A stretch of 64,000 nt of DNA from Acridotheres tristis (taxonomy: Eukaryota; Chordata; Aves; Passeriformes; Sturnidae). The notes below the pieces were generated by a model. That model made no database searches and was not told the origin of the DNA. It saw only the letters and a program-made list of their open reading frames with translations. Shown here in pieces: positions 49,001-62,390 of the stretch. The stretch spans positions 52,317,154-52,381,153 of the forward strand of contig CM072887.1 of assembly GCA_037013685.1 (NCBI GenBank). The letters run 5' to 3'. The first letter of the stretch is position 1; each line of letters starts with the position of its first letter. The position numbers and the translations under genes are program-made.

Positions 49001-52000
49001 AGGAGGACACAGACAATGAGAACTCAGAGCCATTACAGGCAAAGCAGAAGTTGCTGCTACCAAGTGGGCTGAATTTTCTGCATGAGGCTCAGGATGTGTT
49101 TATGGAAAGAGAGAGTTATCCTATGACTGTGCTTGGGAACCCAGCACAATACACTGTAGGTTTGTATCTGTTTACTTTGTAGCTATGAAATAGATTTTGT
49201 TTCAAGAAAGTAACAAATATATATACTTCTTAAATATTCAGGATTTATAATACTCCTCTTCCGTATTTCAAGGGTGTCACACCCTGAACTCTGCCTGAAG
49301 ACTGCCTTCTCCAGAACGAGAAGGCAACACCAGGGGCAGCTCTTCCATGTGAAAAGACGTATTTTACCTGTTAAATATCTTGCAATGCTTCTCCAAGCAG
49401 AAATACAAATATTGGACTGCTGCTCACTAGGCAATAGATTTTTTTTCCTTTCTGTGGTAAGACAATACTAATGAACCACGTATTTCATTCCCTGAGAGAA
49501 AGCAAGATGGAGATGCTGTTACATCACCAAAAACAGAGCTTGATAACAGAGAACAGTATTTGATATTAATTTCCTACTGTCTTGTCAAAACTCGTTTAAA
49601 TTCCCAATGGACAGGTCTTCTGCTACTCATTTGGGGATTGTACTCCACTGTACTCCAAAATTAAAGGAGCTTTCTGGATTTTGTCTTTGCTTTGCAAAAA
49701 GGTTATTTTTCTATCTCCTTAGCATTCATACCCTATAAAAATTTAAAACTTGTTATATTCCATCTCAGTTACTCTTCTACTATGTTGCCTGTACTTGACT
49801 GGTTGGGGTTTTTTTTAATGCAAGTTCATCTTCCTGTTCCCATTCTCTGGATTTGCTTTAGTTCATCAGCTGCATTCTAGTGACATGATAAATCAAAAAC
49901 ATACCTAGTATTCCATCCAGGCTACAGCAGAACTACACAGAGAGGGCTATTAAGTCAGGGCTCAGTGGTGCACAGCTTTTGCACAGGCAGCCTGAATTTT
50001 TGCTACGCTTCATTGCAACTGTGTCACTTTACATATGCATGCTTAATTTTCTGTTCACTATTACCCCTTTTAGAATATGTAAGACAGTGGCATAAAGCTA
50101 TTCAGCTGGTTTACTCTTTCTCAGCGCTGCTTGAATTCTAGTAATGATGTAATAAAAAAAATCTGAAATCTGAATTGGGTTCCTGCTGACTTCACCCAGA
50201 AATTACAATTTTGTTTTATTTTCATTTTAAGCTGCTATATTATGAGAGGTCTGATGTTTAGCAAAATATTTGCCTTTTGCAGATAACAGCTTACGAAAAC
50301 AGGTTTTTGCTTTGCAAAGTTTGAAGAAAGCCCATTTAGAACTTACCCAAAAATCCATTTTGCTAATCAGAAAACAATTCTAACGCTCCAATGGACATGG
50401 CTAATTCAAAGAGTACTTGAAGTAAAATACGAAAATCAGAATAATACATAGGCTTGGTAAGGAATTTATACTGCGCCTTCCTAGGACATCAGCAGTAGTG
50501 CATCATTGCTTGCAGAAGTGAAACTTGTGGTACTAAATGCGTACATAAGATCTTCAGAAATGCAATTTATCAGGAGAATACACTCCATAAATAAATAAGT
50601 AAAAATTATTTCAAATAGAGTACTGTTGTTCCCTTACGCAGTAGTTTCTTCCTGGAAAAATCCGAAGATGGGAAACCTCCACTATAGTGTAGTATTAGTA
50701 TTTCATTAGTAATTGTAAATCATTCTGGGGTAAAAGATGAGGAGGAGATGAGAAAGAGTATTTTTTGTTTCGGTGCCTTTGTGTTGTTTCTCTGCAAACG
50801 GGATGATCCAGCATCATGGTTGATTTTCTTGAGAAGATGAGACAGCAGCGAGAGTAAGTGTACCTATATTACTGCTAAATTAGTTTCCCTCAACATCATG
50901 AAAAGCATGAGCTACTCAGGTTTGCCTGGGACCCATGGCATATAGTGAGATGGCTGGTTTACATGGAAGCCTAATTCACATTCCACTGCATCTCTCTGCT
51001 GTTATTGAAGTTACGGTTGCTCAGGATGCAAGTAGCCCTTCTTGTTGCAATATGGGCACGGCAAGGCATAGAAAGCAAAACAAATCACTTGATCAGTCAG
51101 TCCCTCTTCAATTCTTGTCACACCCTCTCCTACACTGACTTTATACCTTGAACGTTAAGGCAGGAGCGATGCCTTCCAGCTGTGAATTCTCTCCTTTCAG
51201 ATAAAGAAGATAGGATCAGCTTGAGACACTACAGATCAGAAACCTACAGTACAATGTCAGCTAATTCCAGAGTGTTTATAAATATAAATAATTTTCAGAT
51301 AATGGACACTGTGGAATTCAGACTATTCTTAGTTCTTCAATCTGGTTTGAAATTAGTAAAGCTAACACACTTTCACAATCCAAGCCATACTCCCCACAGA
51401 TTTAGAAACTGGGTTTGTACATAAACTAAGCTTAAACCAAGTTTGACCCTGTATTGGCAGCCCAACCCACATTTAAATCAAAACTGCATGGAGTAGTAAG
51501 TTTTTATACCAAAGTAATAAAAACTGTAACGAGACACATACATACACACGTCCCTGTCACAACATACATACATTGTGTCCTAAGCGTACTTTTAATCTAT
51601 ATCTAACTTTTTTAGTAGTGACAAAGCCTTTCAGTCATTACTAGAACCATTAATTTAAGTATCAGCATCGTCTGGATGTACTGTTCTCCTACAGTGCCTA
51701 GGAAGTCCACGCAACCATTGATTTAGGAGACAATATCACTTGCTTCCAAGTTTATGAGGCAATAAACAGCTCCCGCATATTGATGAATGCGGAGGTGTTT
51801 GCTCAGCACATTTGCAGGGGACGTTTATTACCCAAGTGCTGTGCTTTAAAAGCAAATGAAATTGTAACTATTCTCACTTTCTTTTGTTGGGGGGAAGGGA
51901 GAAAAATACTGTTGTGTTTAATTTGTTCTTGCACTTTCCCTCCTCCTGTGACTCATTAAAATGACTGACACAGGCGCGGACGTTTCCCTCATCTGTGCAG

Positions 52001-55000
52001 TTGACGACTACAGTCATTTTTTTCTTTGGTGGCTTTACATGAGACTGCTTTAGAACAGGGTGCAATTGTCAGAATACCAGAGAGACATGACTAAGATTAT
52101 TCCTTCGTGCTTTATTACCCTATTATCCCCTTCCAAAGGATTAAGTTAGCTCATCAGCATAGCCACTTAGACTTACTAACTCTACAATAATATTCATTGC
52201 TCTGCCCATACATTAAAAGAATGAAATAATTTTTAATCTGCAGAATTGGATCATGCGAATGTAAGGGATTAAAAGATGAGTCTTTGGCTTGTACACCTGG
52301 CAAAACACTGCTTGGAATCTAAACTCCTTTGAAGTATATTATACTGGGAAGGAAAAGAGAGCGGAGGAAAAAGATGAGATTGCAAAGCTGCATGCCAACT
52401 GAGTTGTTGTGAGGATGCCAGACAGAGAAAGCAACCCGTGAAAAATGTATTAAATTATCAAACGCACAAAGCTGATTTATAGCTGCCGTAATTTCTCCTT
52501 TCCTTTTTGTTCCCATATGAAGAATGTCAGGGACAACATTTACTTACAAGAAAAAAATGTTTCTAGCTGTTAATAAAATATATACAAACATATTTTAATT
52601 ATTTTATTTATCTAGGTTGCGAACGAAAACAGAATGACAATTTAAAGAAAAGTTGGAATACAAAATGCAAGAAGAAAACAAATATTTTCCAAAATTCTTG
52701 AGATGAATGAATCACTGATTCTTCTGGCTTGTATGAAAAGTCTTTAATCTAAATAGCCTATTTGTTGTTTTAAGAAAATGATGTTTGAAATTTCTAGCAG
52801 AGCAGATGATTCCTTTCTTACTATTACAATATGAGATTAGGGAAAAAATATTAACTTGAAATATTTCATAATGCTCATTAACTTGCCTCATTTTTTGTCT
52901 CTATTCTAATTTAAAACTCAGATATGCAAACTTACATTCATTTATATAAACTGTTCATCTGAGTAGTGGCATTAAAATCGATGGGACATATTCTGTGGAC
53001 AAGCCAGTCCTTAGCACTCTTATGCCAATGGGCTGTAAGAGGTCATACCTTTCCTTCATGTTTGAAAAATGCCTTCCGTTATAATATTAAGAACTAATCC
53101 TTATACTTAATAGTAGAAAAACTTTAATTGGTTGTACCTAACTAGATCTTAATACTTTACAGTGTTAGAAAGGAATTTTCTACCACACCCGCTTTAATCC
53201 ATATACTTGGACTTTTCCATTATAGTCCTTTTTTTTATAATACTCTTTCTTATCCTTTCAGTCATCCTGAATTTTTATTTTGCCTTGCTTTTTGTCCTTC
53301 ATTCTTATTTGATAGAGTGAAATTTTTAATGGGGAATTGAGGGGTGCTAATGGGGATACAAGGTTATTCTGACATCCATTCAGCCTTCGTGTCCTGTGCT
53401 GATTCATTGCAAACAGCCAGATCCCAGTTTGCTCTTATTGTGCTTTGCCTTCCTGCTGCTGCAGGCTAAAGGGAGTTAGTGCATGGGAGCAAGCTGGACA
53501 ATAGCAGCACCCCTTTCATTTACAGTTCAGTTGGTAAGATTTAGTTGGCGTTGTTATCTTGGTAATACTAGGTTACCATAGATTCTGAATTATGGAAATT
53601 AGAAGGAACAAGCCTTCTGACAAGTTTTGACTACCTCACTGGTGCTTGGGAAATTTATTTGGGGCAACATAGGGCTGGATGGTTAAAACCAGACATTTAG
53701 ATTCTGCTTTAACTGATCTGAATTCACTGCAAAAAGTATATTTCAGAAAGTCAAGAAACCGAAATTGACATTTTTTTTCATGCTTATAATTTTAAATAAT
53801 GATTGTGTGGAATTTTGAAATTGGAATTACTTTAAAAAGAAGTCATGGCAATAATGGATGAAGCCTGTGCTTCAGTCTGGGAACTCAAGTGAAAGTGTGT
53901 GTCATCATAAGACGGTTTAAGCTAGATCTAGTTACCTGAAGTGTGAAACAAAGTAATGGAAAAGAATGTTTACTGTATAGAGGTTTTATTTATCCTGTTC
54001 TATAACAATTGGACAATTGAGAACAAATATAGGAAACAGGTTCAGTTGCTCAGTTAAGTGTACTACATATTTTGCTTTACTGTTATAATTTCATCTGAAT
54101 GTCTCTAAAGATGTTCATAGCAGCCTTGACTAAGGTCCATACATGACCCCATTCTTTGGAGGTCTGGGTATGACAACAATCTGACAAGAAAGAATGCAGG
54201 AAGAAATGGTGACATAACTAAAAATGAGACATCTTGCTGATTTAATGGACCTCAGACACAAAAGGAAATAGCAATATCTAATAGCACAGGGCTATATTGC
54301 CTAAAAAAGAACTTTTAAACTAAAAATAGAATATAACTCTCAATCAAAGTAGTAAGAAAAAAATCAAGCCTGACAGTATGTACAGCTGATAAAATGGGAT
54401 ACTTATCAAAGACACAGAATTAAATGAGAGTGTGGTATTTTTTGAAGAAAACATTTTTTAAAAAGTTTTTTATCTTTTTTCCTTATTTAGGCTGTTACTG
54501 AGGAAGAAAATAGGGTGTAATTTTGCTGTTCTTTTTTTGAGGTTTCATCTTTTTTTTCTGTACAGGAAACCTCAAGAAGAATTACTTTCTTTTCAAAAGA
54601 CGTTTTCAAAATGACTAGTGCATCATATTTTTCTTTCTGGTCACCCTATTTGATTTTTTTTTTTTTCAAAACAATATGAACACAGTAAGGTTACCCCCAG
54701 GAACAATAACACAAGTTTTGACACCATATGCCTGAGGGAAAAGTCAACAAAAAACAAATGGAGGCAGGGACTAGTCTTTGTTAGTCAAGACTGTTATCCA
54801 CATCTCATGGAGGGAAGTGGCTGATGACTACTTTGGAAAAGACATTCTGAATGTTAGGGCAGGTGTCTCAGTCTCACAGGAAAGCTAGGACATGGCAATG
54901 ATTTTGAGAGAGAATCCATTATTTTGATGAGTATGATGTGCCAGCTTCTGCAGGAAGAAACTTCAGAAGTGCATACCAACAAATAAGACACATTTCCTTC

Positions 55001-56097
55001 CATATTTTCTCTGCAAAGTGTCTCAGATATGAGCAAAATTTACTGTACTCAGTAAACTTTAATACTTTAATTACCTGGAAAGTAGAAGCCTATAATACTT
55101 TGTGTGAAGATTATTAGGGGTTCCCCAAAATTCTCGTGTTGTATGACTAATTGCTAGCAGCAGACATATTTCTAATTAATTATAACACAAATTATTCAGA
55201 TACTCTCTTTCATTGTCTAAAAATTCACAAGTAAGCTCTGCTATTTGCATATGCTCTTTAGCCCAAGGGACATGTTAATGCTGGCAGCGAAAGGAAACCA
55301 AAAAGCACTTTTGTTGAAAGGAGAAAGGAATGATGCAATCAGGCCTGTTCTCTGATGCAGTTTTATTGAATTACTGAAAACACAGCAATCCTGTATCTCC
55401 AAACACAGAACAAATCTAGGTGATACTCACATTCACAATTGCCAAGGTTGCCTTCCTAGTCTGTTCTGTGCCTATGAAAGCCAAACAAGCACCTTGTATC
55501 TCTACCTGTAGTTGGTGAACTCAGGCTTTTAATCATTCCCTTACATGAAGCCTTTTGCTAATGAAGGGAACTCCTAGTCTTTCCAGCTGTTTCATTTGTA
55601 TGAAGGGCCTTTATCAAACCTACCCTTTAGTCAGATTTAGGGGTGTTTAGCACCCCTAGCTAGAGCTGCAATAACCTGAAGATCACAGGCTTACTTGACA
55701 GCAGCCTTCTAACACTTCCCAACACAGCAATATCATATCCAGGTACAATACCAGGTATGATTTAATTTCAAATCCCTTTTGTTCCTGCAGGGGTCCCATC
55801 AAACAAAGCATATACTCAAAGTATAAATTCATAGGAAACACAGGCTCCCTATGTGGATAAGAGACACATGGTAAAGGGGAAAAAGAAAAAGGAATTATAT
55901 CTGGCCTGCTGCTTCTGTGTGATTTTAATATTTATTAGCATAATCAGATTTATCATTATTCTTATGTGTCTCTTGAGAAGCAGAGTTGCCAATTATTTAA
56001 TTTTTTAGTAGTAAAGAAGAGCACATCTCTTAAGCACTGGATGACAAGGACAGGAGAACCTCTCTGTAAGAAGCACATGTGGATGGGCCAGTATCTA

Positions 56098-56170
56098 TGA
56101 AAATATGTATATACTGGAGTATATACATACGTGTATATGTAATATGTATGTACATTATATGTACATTAGA
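56098..56170. repeat. TA/TG-rich low-complexity tract
   Basis: Degenerate TATG, TATA and TACAT words without a fixed period; probably an old (TA)n/(TATG)n microsatellite. It includes self-complementary parts such as ATATGTACATTATATGTACA. Confidence 0.75.
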
Positions 56171-56765
56171 CACCCTGAATGGAAAGCAATTCTTTCCTTA
56201 AAGAATTAGTAGAGATGAGCTTTGCATGCTGGATTTATTTACTCTCTCCTCCCCATAAGAAAAACACCACCACACACTTACCTACTGAAAACAGTTGCAT
56301 TTTTGATGTGCTCTGAATCCCATTTGTTATTTCCTGGGCAAAACTGAACTGTGGCTCACCCTCCAAAAAAAAAAACCCAGCAGACACAGACCTATAAAAA
56401 CTATCTTGCTATAAAGGACTCTATAAAACAGTATGTTTTAATTGCTTCCTGGTTTCATCAAACTGTTTTATATTCAAAGTTAACATTAGGTTGACACTTA
56501 ACTTCCTTGGGCTTTTTATTATTTTAAGGCATAAATTATCAGAAGCTATTTATTTTAGCATTTGCTTTCATGAATGGAGGTAGCATTTGTGTGACTGATT
56601 AAGCACTTAAAAAAGCAGCACAACCCACCGCAGATTTAATTAGTTGCACAAATTATCACTGAGCACCGTAAATTTAATGTCATCTCTTTTACAATTAAAA
56701 AAAAAAATACTGAGCAGGTAATAACACATTTCTATGGTTCAACTGAGTATCCTGTGGGCAGGTTA

Positions 56766-56825
56766 CTATTATACTCATTTGGGATACAGGAAGATGGGAT
56801 TGAAGGAGTTGCCCCAGGGTGATGT
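56766..56825 (+). mobile_element. Possible MIR-like SINE remnant
   Basis: TACTATTATACTCATTTGGG, then GATACAGGAAGATGGG and GTTGCCCCAGGGTGAT align loosely with the MIR core region (attattatccccatttta ... gcccaaggtcaca). About 60 bp only, with many mismatches; this may be coincidence. Confidence 0.35.
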
Positions 56826-57799
56826 TCTCAACTGGTGGTTTGGGGTCTGAAGTGGGGAGACTGACAGTTCAGGAAATATGGATGTTTGGATTTGTGCAGA
56901 GATGACCACAACTACCCTGCCACCCACCTACAGAATAGTTTAGGAATCACAAATATAATCAGCTGAGCAATTACTACATTTCTTGGAAAAAAATACATGA
57001 AGCATTCTCTGTTTGCATTGTACATGTCTAACAATGTTTTGATGCTCAGCCAGGTAAGTCTTCCCTTAATAACCTGTCTTCTTACAGATGCTGAGCCTGT
57101 AATACAGCTACTAAAATGTATTTAAAAGGTTTGTTAACTTCGAGACTCTTCAGAAATCCGTCTCACAACAAACTGATATAATTCTGGAGAGAAAGATACA
57201 CAGTAGTTTCTGTAGTGAGGCTCTGGCACTGTTTATCTCCCAAATGAGATATCAGCTCATAAGGTTAAAAATCAATCAAGTGAATTTTTACATTATAGAC
57301 TCTCACAAGAATCAGATGAAAATGAAAACTGGTGACGTGCAAGAGAATTGAAAGCATACCTGCGACTTACAGGACGATTTAGTCATTAGTAACCTGCTCC
57401 CAGGAGTCATGGCTGATCTGTAAGGACAAGTGGGCCACGTGGTAGTTTAAAAACACCCAGTTTTTAAAAGATGCCATTCCACATTCTTCCATTGGAGGAT
57501 AGGAATGCACAAAACAAAGCAGTATGTTACTTAAAGTCAGCATCCTATGAGAAACAACAAAAATGAGACTGCACAATCTGAAGACTTAGCCCTCTTAGAG
57601 TAGTGAAAACTTTCTAAGCCACAGAAGAAACAACAGAGAAACTCTGCATCAGTAATAATCTTTTTCTATAGCAAGTGCTCTTCCAAGGTCATGTGTTTAA
57701 GGGAGCTGACAAATGAAATCTGACAAACCTAGCTGCAGCAGTTCGGGATGTTATTCCTAACATTGCCTGGATTAATCTCTCTGCCATGGATTACCACAG

Positions 57800-58060
57800 A
57801 ACACAATGCATGCAGCTGCTTCAGCCCATCTCAGCATTGTGACTGGAGGTCTGTGCTGCAGAGGCAAGGTGTGGAGGGAGCTGGCTGAGGTGCAGCCAGT
57901 CCTGCTGTTGTGCTGCCCCTGCTGCAGGGGCTGCAGCCTCTGGCACAGGAGCAGGACAGCCTTGCTCTCCTTGGCTAGGTCTGCCTCAGCCTGCATGTTG
58001 AATTCACTGGGGTGCACTGCAATTCAGAGGCTTAACTGCAACCCCTGCAGATAAAGAGCT
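57800..58060. other. GC-richer patch of unknown origin
   Basis: About 260 bp rich in CTG/CAG words (CTGCAGGGGCTGCAGCCTCT and similar) inside AT-rich DNA, with open frames on both strands (+ 57806-58054, - 57772-58017). No family or splice context is recognised; an inserted repeat or a small enhancer-like island are alternatives. Confidence 0.4.
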
Positions 58061-59100
58061 TCCAGCTGCCAAATATTATGCAGGATCCCTGATGGGCTTC
58101 TCAGCCTATGTCAAACCCTGTGAGGTTGTAGTTGCCATCACTCTGCAGTCATGGATCTGAACTGCGGGCTACAATTGCACCTTGAGAGGAGCAGCACTGA
58201 GAGGACATAGCAGAAATCTGTCTAGCATGCAATGCTATCTCTTAACAGCAGATGCCTGGAGCACAATATAAGAACACAAGTACTTTTAAAGCCAGAGGTT
58301 TCATCACAAATTTCTGGTGTACAAATCTAGCTAATTGCTTTTGGAACTTGTAAAAACTTCTGACTTCTACTTGAGGAGATACAAATTACAACATTTCTTT
58401 AGAAAGCATTTCTTCTTGCTGCTTTCAACCAGCCATTTCCTAGTTCCAGTGGCACCACCTATTTCTTGGGTTGAAAAAAGCAGTAATTCCTTGTTCACTT
58501 CCCCATGTATCTCATAGATTTGGATTCTCAACAATGTTGGTCATTGCTTCCCCAGAAAGAGCCATGCTAGTTTCTCGTCTGGAAGTCGTTCCCTAACTTC
58601 TCTCACTCTTGTCATTTTTTTTCCATCTTTCTTATTCTTCTAGTTAGGTGTGGGTAGCACACTATCATCTTTGTGTCACAGGAGTCAGAGTGGCAGCAGA
58701 TGTGAGGAGCAGCTAAATCAGAGTTAACTGCCCAGCATGGGGGATGGCCACCAGCCGAGCATCCCCAAGGATAATGTGCACATCCACCTGTGATGTGCAC
58801 CTCCATGCTTCCCATTGCAATCATATGCTCCAGACTCTGGGCTCATGAAAGATTTTCTACTCCTCTCAGGCCTCTCCACCTCTTACTTTTTGTAAAGACA
58901 TGAAAGATCTTTGCAGAGATGGAGACTCTCAGTCAATAACACTGCTCAAGATAAATTGTAAATGTGTGCTGATATCACATTTATCAATAGTCAGAAAAAT
59001 TCTAAAATAAAACTGTAAGTACTTATTCTGCTCTTTGCTGCTCGACCCATTCGGTTATATTTACTAAATTAACAAGTATTTCCACTCAATTGAACTATCA

Positions 59101-59160
59101 AACAGCAAACAAACACAAACAAACAAAAAAGCAAAGCAGAAGAGCAAACAACAACCACAG
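59101..59160. repeat. A/C-rich low-complexity block
   Basis: Repeated CAAACAAA and AACAACAACC words over about 60 bp. Confidence 0.75.
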
Positions 59161-59821
59161 TAACATCCAGAATTACTAGGCTGGGTTCCAAGAAATGATG
59201 AAACTTCATTACAGATTATGAGGTTAAAAAAACCCTGAATAATCTGGGATAAATATTTTCATTAAAGTAGGGATTCTGTTCTCATGTTCTGTCAGCAATT
59301 GTAAAAGGAAAAGGGTTACTTTTTACAAAGAAAGTTGCCTATCTGATGCCAAAAGCCACAGACTGAAAAGAAACCATTAAAAATTAGTAAAGCCAGTGAA
59401 GAAATTCCAGGTAATGACACCATGATTCTAGTCAAGGTCCAAGTCACATGGGATTTCAGTTGGCTTAGCATTTTCAGTTTGTGCAGTTAAAACTCAGATT
59501 CAGCTCTTTACCGTAAACCAGTGAAGCAAGGACAGTTGTTCAGTGTATTTTATTGGTTCAGGTAACAGATATCATTTTATATTCACCTTCAATATATTTC
59601 ATGTGTCTTCTTTTCTATCCCTTGCCAAACAAGGAGAAAATACTTTTTGAGACTGGCAACACTCATTCTGGGAATGACTGTGCCTTCATCTTCACAGCCT
59701 CAAGAGGAAACTGGAGCTGCTGGGGAATTTGTATGTAGTAAATTATCTTTTCAGAAAAATAAATGTGAACGGATTCCTGCAAAAAAAAAATTGTACAAGA
59801 CAATTTCACTACTGAGAATAA

Positions 59822-59935
59822 ATCAGAAAAACCCTAAGCAAACAACCAACCAAAAAACCAAAGCAAAACAAAAAAATAAAACCTAAAAAACCAATCAACC
59901 AGCCAAAAAAACAATCAACACATCACACAAAAAAA
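59822..59935. repeat. A/C-rich low-complexity block
   Basis: About 115 bp of AACC, CAAAAC and CAATCAACC words. The open frame 59647-59886 that ends in a Lys/Gln/Thr-rich tail is a translation of this block and is not called. Confidence 0.8.
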
Positions 59936-61679
59936 GGCATTGTAAGGAAATTACTCCTCAAAGAGTTTTAGCCAGCTGCAATTACAGTTAATACAGTCAA
60001 GTCACACTTCTCCAAAAACATTATTTTAGCAGTTTTCATAGTCATTATTGATCATTAATTAGCCATGTCTGATTGTTAAGATATTTTAGTGGGAATTCTT
60101 TGACCATCACAGATCAAAGCAAGTCCTTACTTGCCACTTCTGTAACATTTCTAAATTAATAGATATGCACAACCTAGAAGACAGGGCATGATTTGTCACG
60201 AATATTCAAAATGAGTCACACCTTTTCTGTGACAAGAATATATTTGCTTTAAAGTAAGAATGCAACGTTGCCCACAAATTTGTATGGGTCTCCTCTATTA
60301 TGTCTGAAACTGGAAAGAGCAGTGAATCTTCTCTCTGTACGATTTACACATAGAAAAGAAATAAGATTTGCTTAATTCCTACCTTTGCCAATGCTATGAA
60401 GAAATAAAAATTGAGAAATCTCGACCTCCATTTTTCTCAAATTTCACCAGACATTACAAAAATCTATAAAATAATTATGTAACAAATAATATTAACCATG
60501 GTACCAAACCATATTATTGTCTTTAAATAGAATATTTATTCTCGTCCGCAGAAAACATATAATATTTTTCATTGGAACTGAGAGCAAACCCTTAATGTAT
60601 AAAATACTTCTGAGTTTGTTAATTACTAAGGGAGAAATACAATTAGCAACCATAAATCTTGGGATCACTTTATAGTCAGTCTTTCTCAATTAAACTTGCA
60701 ATCTGTAATTTTCCTGGAGGAGACACTGAAATGCCTCAGAACTCAGCAGGTTCAGTTCTGTGTATAAAAAAGCTACATAAAAGGTTGTCACACAGCAAAG
60801 CATGGGCTCTGTTTAAACTGAGTAAAAGTCATAGTAATAACTATAGTATTGTTCAGATTTTGCAGTTTGCAGTAGAATAACTTTCCTGGAGATCTCGTGT
60901 AAAGGTTCTCCTGCAGTATCTGCCAGCAATAATCTAGACTTGAAGAGCAAGTGCAAAAGGAATATTTTGACCCACATCCATCTCTACCCCTTGATCTCCA
61001 TGCTGTTGGGCACTTGTCTCTACATGTAGTTGGCTTCCTGGGCTGCTGATAGCCTGTGCTGGAAGAATTCACTATTTATATATTGCCATCAGTTCTAAGA
61101 GGAAGAATTCCTTTTTACTGCAGGAAAAGCAACTTCATAGTGAATGAAAAAATAAAATAAACCATGCTGGACTACGGGCTATACTGTTCTACAAAGGTAT
61201 AGAAGAGTTAAACCCTGTGCAGCTTCGATAAATTTGGAGGATGTGTCTTTTATCCTATCTTATCTGTAAGGTTTGTCCACCTAACCAAATCCCAGGGACA
61301 TATTCTAAAATGCATTCTACCCAGTACCATATCTAATAATTTTGTTTACAGATGGGGGCACTTTCAGGAGTATTACAGATTAAATTACATGCCTGTTACT
61401 TCTCTTAGTTCAGCCTCCTAAAGCATTGACGTGAAGCAGGAAGGCAATATTGTCCTCCAGATGACATACGAGACATTTAATAATGTCCAGTTATTAAAAC
61501 ATGCATGTTTAACTGTACAGTATGGTCAAAGGCAACTGTAGATGGAATATGAGTTGGGGAACTATGACAGACACCACTTAAAGGTGATTTTGTAAGTATT
61601 TTATGGTAAACATGCCTTGATTTCCTTTCAAAATTTTTATAGTAACTTTGCAATCATATGAAAAACATCTTTGCAATCA

Positions 61680-62390
61680 CACATTGTTTGTGCCCCTTGT
61701 CCTTCTTCTCTCACTGGGCTCTACTGGAAAGAGCCTGGCCCCATCATCTTGACATCCACACTTAAGATATTTGTGTGCATTGATAAGATTCCCTCTCCTC
61801 TGTCTCTTCTCCAAGTTAAACAGGTCCAACTCCCTCAGTTTTTCCTAAGAAGAGAAACATGTCAGACTCCTGGTCATCTCTGTAGCCCTCCACAGGACAA
61901 TCTCCAGGAGTCCTTTTTTTTCCTGAACTGAGGAGCCCAGCACTGGACACAGCACTCCAGATGAGGCCTCACCAGGGCTGAGCAGAGGGGTACAATCAAT
62001 CACCAGCCTCAACCTACTGGCAATGTTTTTCCTGACAATTGCCCCCCAGGATACCATTTGCCTTCTTGGCCACAGGGGCACTGCTGGCCCAAGGACAGCT
62101 TCGTGTCTACCAGCTCCTTCTCTGCAGAGCTGCTTCCCAGCAGGTCAGCCCCAGCCTGTGCTGGTGCCTGAGGTTATCCTTCCCAAGGGGCAGGACCCTG
62201 CATTGGCCTTTGCTGAATTTCAAAAGGTTCCACTTCCAGCCTGTTGAGACACTTCTGAATGGCCACAAAGCACCCTGGAGTACTGGCCACCCCTCCCAGT
62301 GAGGAGGTGCTCTGTCCCTTCATCCAACTCCTTGATGAACAAATTAAACAACACTGGACACTAGTCAGAACCTGTGTAGGCAATATATCT
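61680..62390 (-). mobile_element. Avian CR1 LINE fragment, about 0.7 kb
   Basis: The reverse complement closely follows the avian CR1 ORF2. It starts in the reverse transcriptase palm (FIKELDEG-like, near 62330), then an AIQKCLNRLE-like thumb segment, a GADLLGSSSAEKEL-like segment, the AGATGAGGCCTCACCAGGGC strand (61960), and ends in the region CACAAACAATGTG near 61690. The 3' untranslated tail usual for CR1 copies is not visible, so the left end is cut or decayed. Stops and frameshifts interrupt the frame. The short block with the catalytic Asp-Asp pair is missing near 62308, between GCACCTCCTC and ACTGGGAGG on the minus strand. The open frames on both strands here (+ 61671-62582, - 61845-62467) are fragments of this element or its antisense. 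Confidence 0.93.

Larger units (their letters stand above)
43077..61679. other. Gene-free intergenic stretch
   Basis: About 18.6 kb of mainly AT-rich DNA. It contains simple repeats (45456, 45846, 46010, 56098, 59101, 59822), a GC-rich patch (57800-58060), a possible MIR-like remnant (56766-56825), an exon-like segment near 50816, and unique AT-rich blocks with homeobox-type words (51720-51860, 52370-52520, 56560-56710). None of the short open frames is convincing as a gene. Confidence 0.55.
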
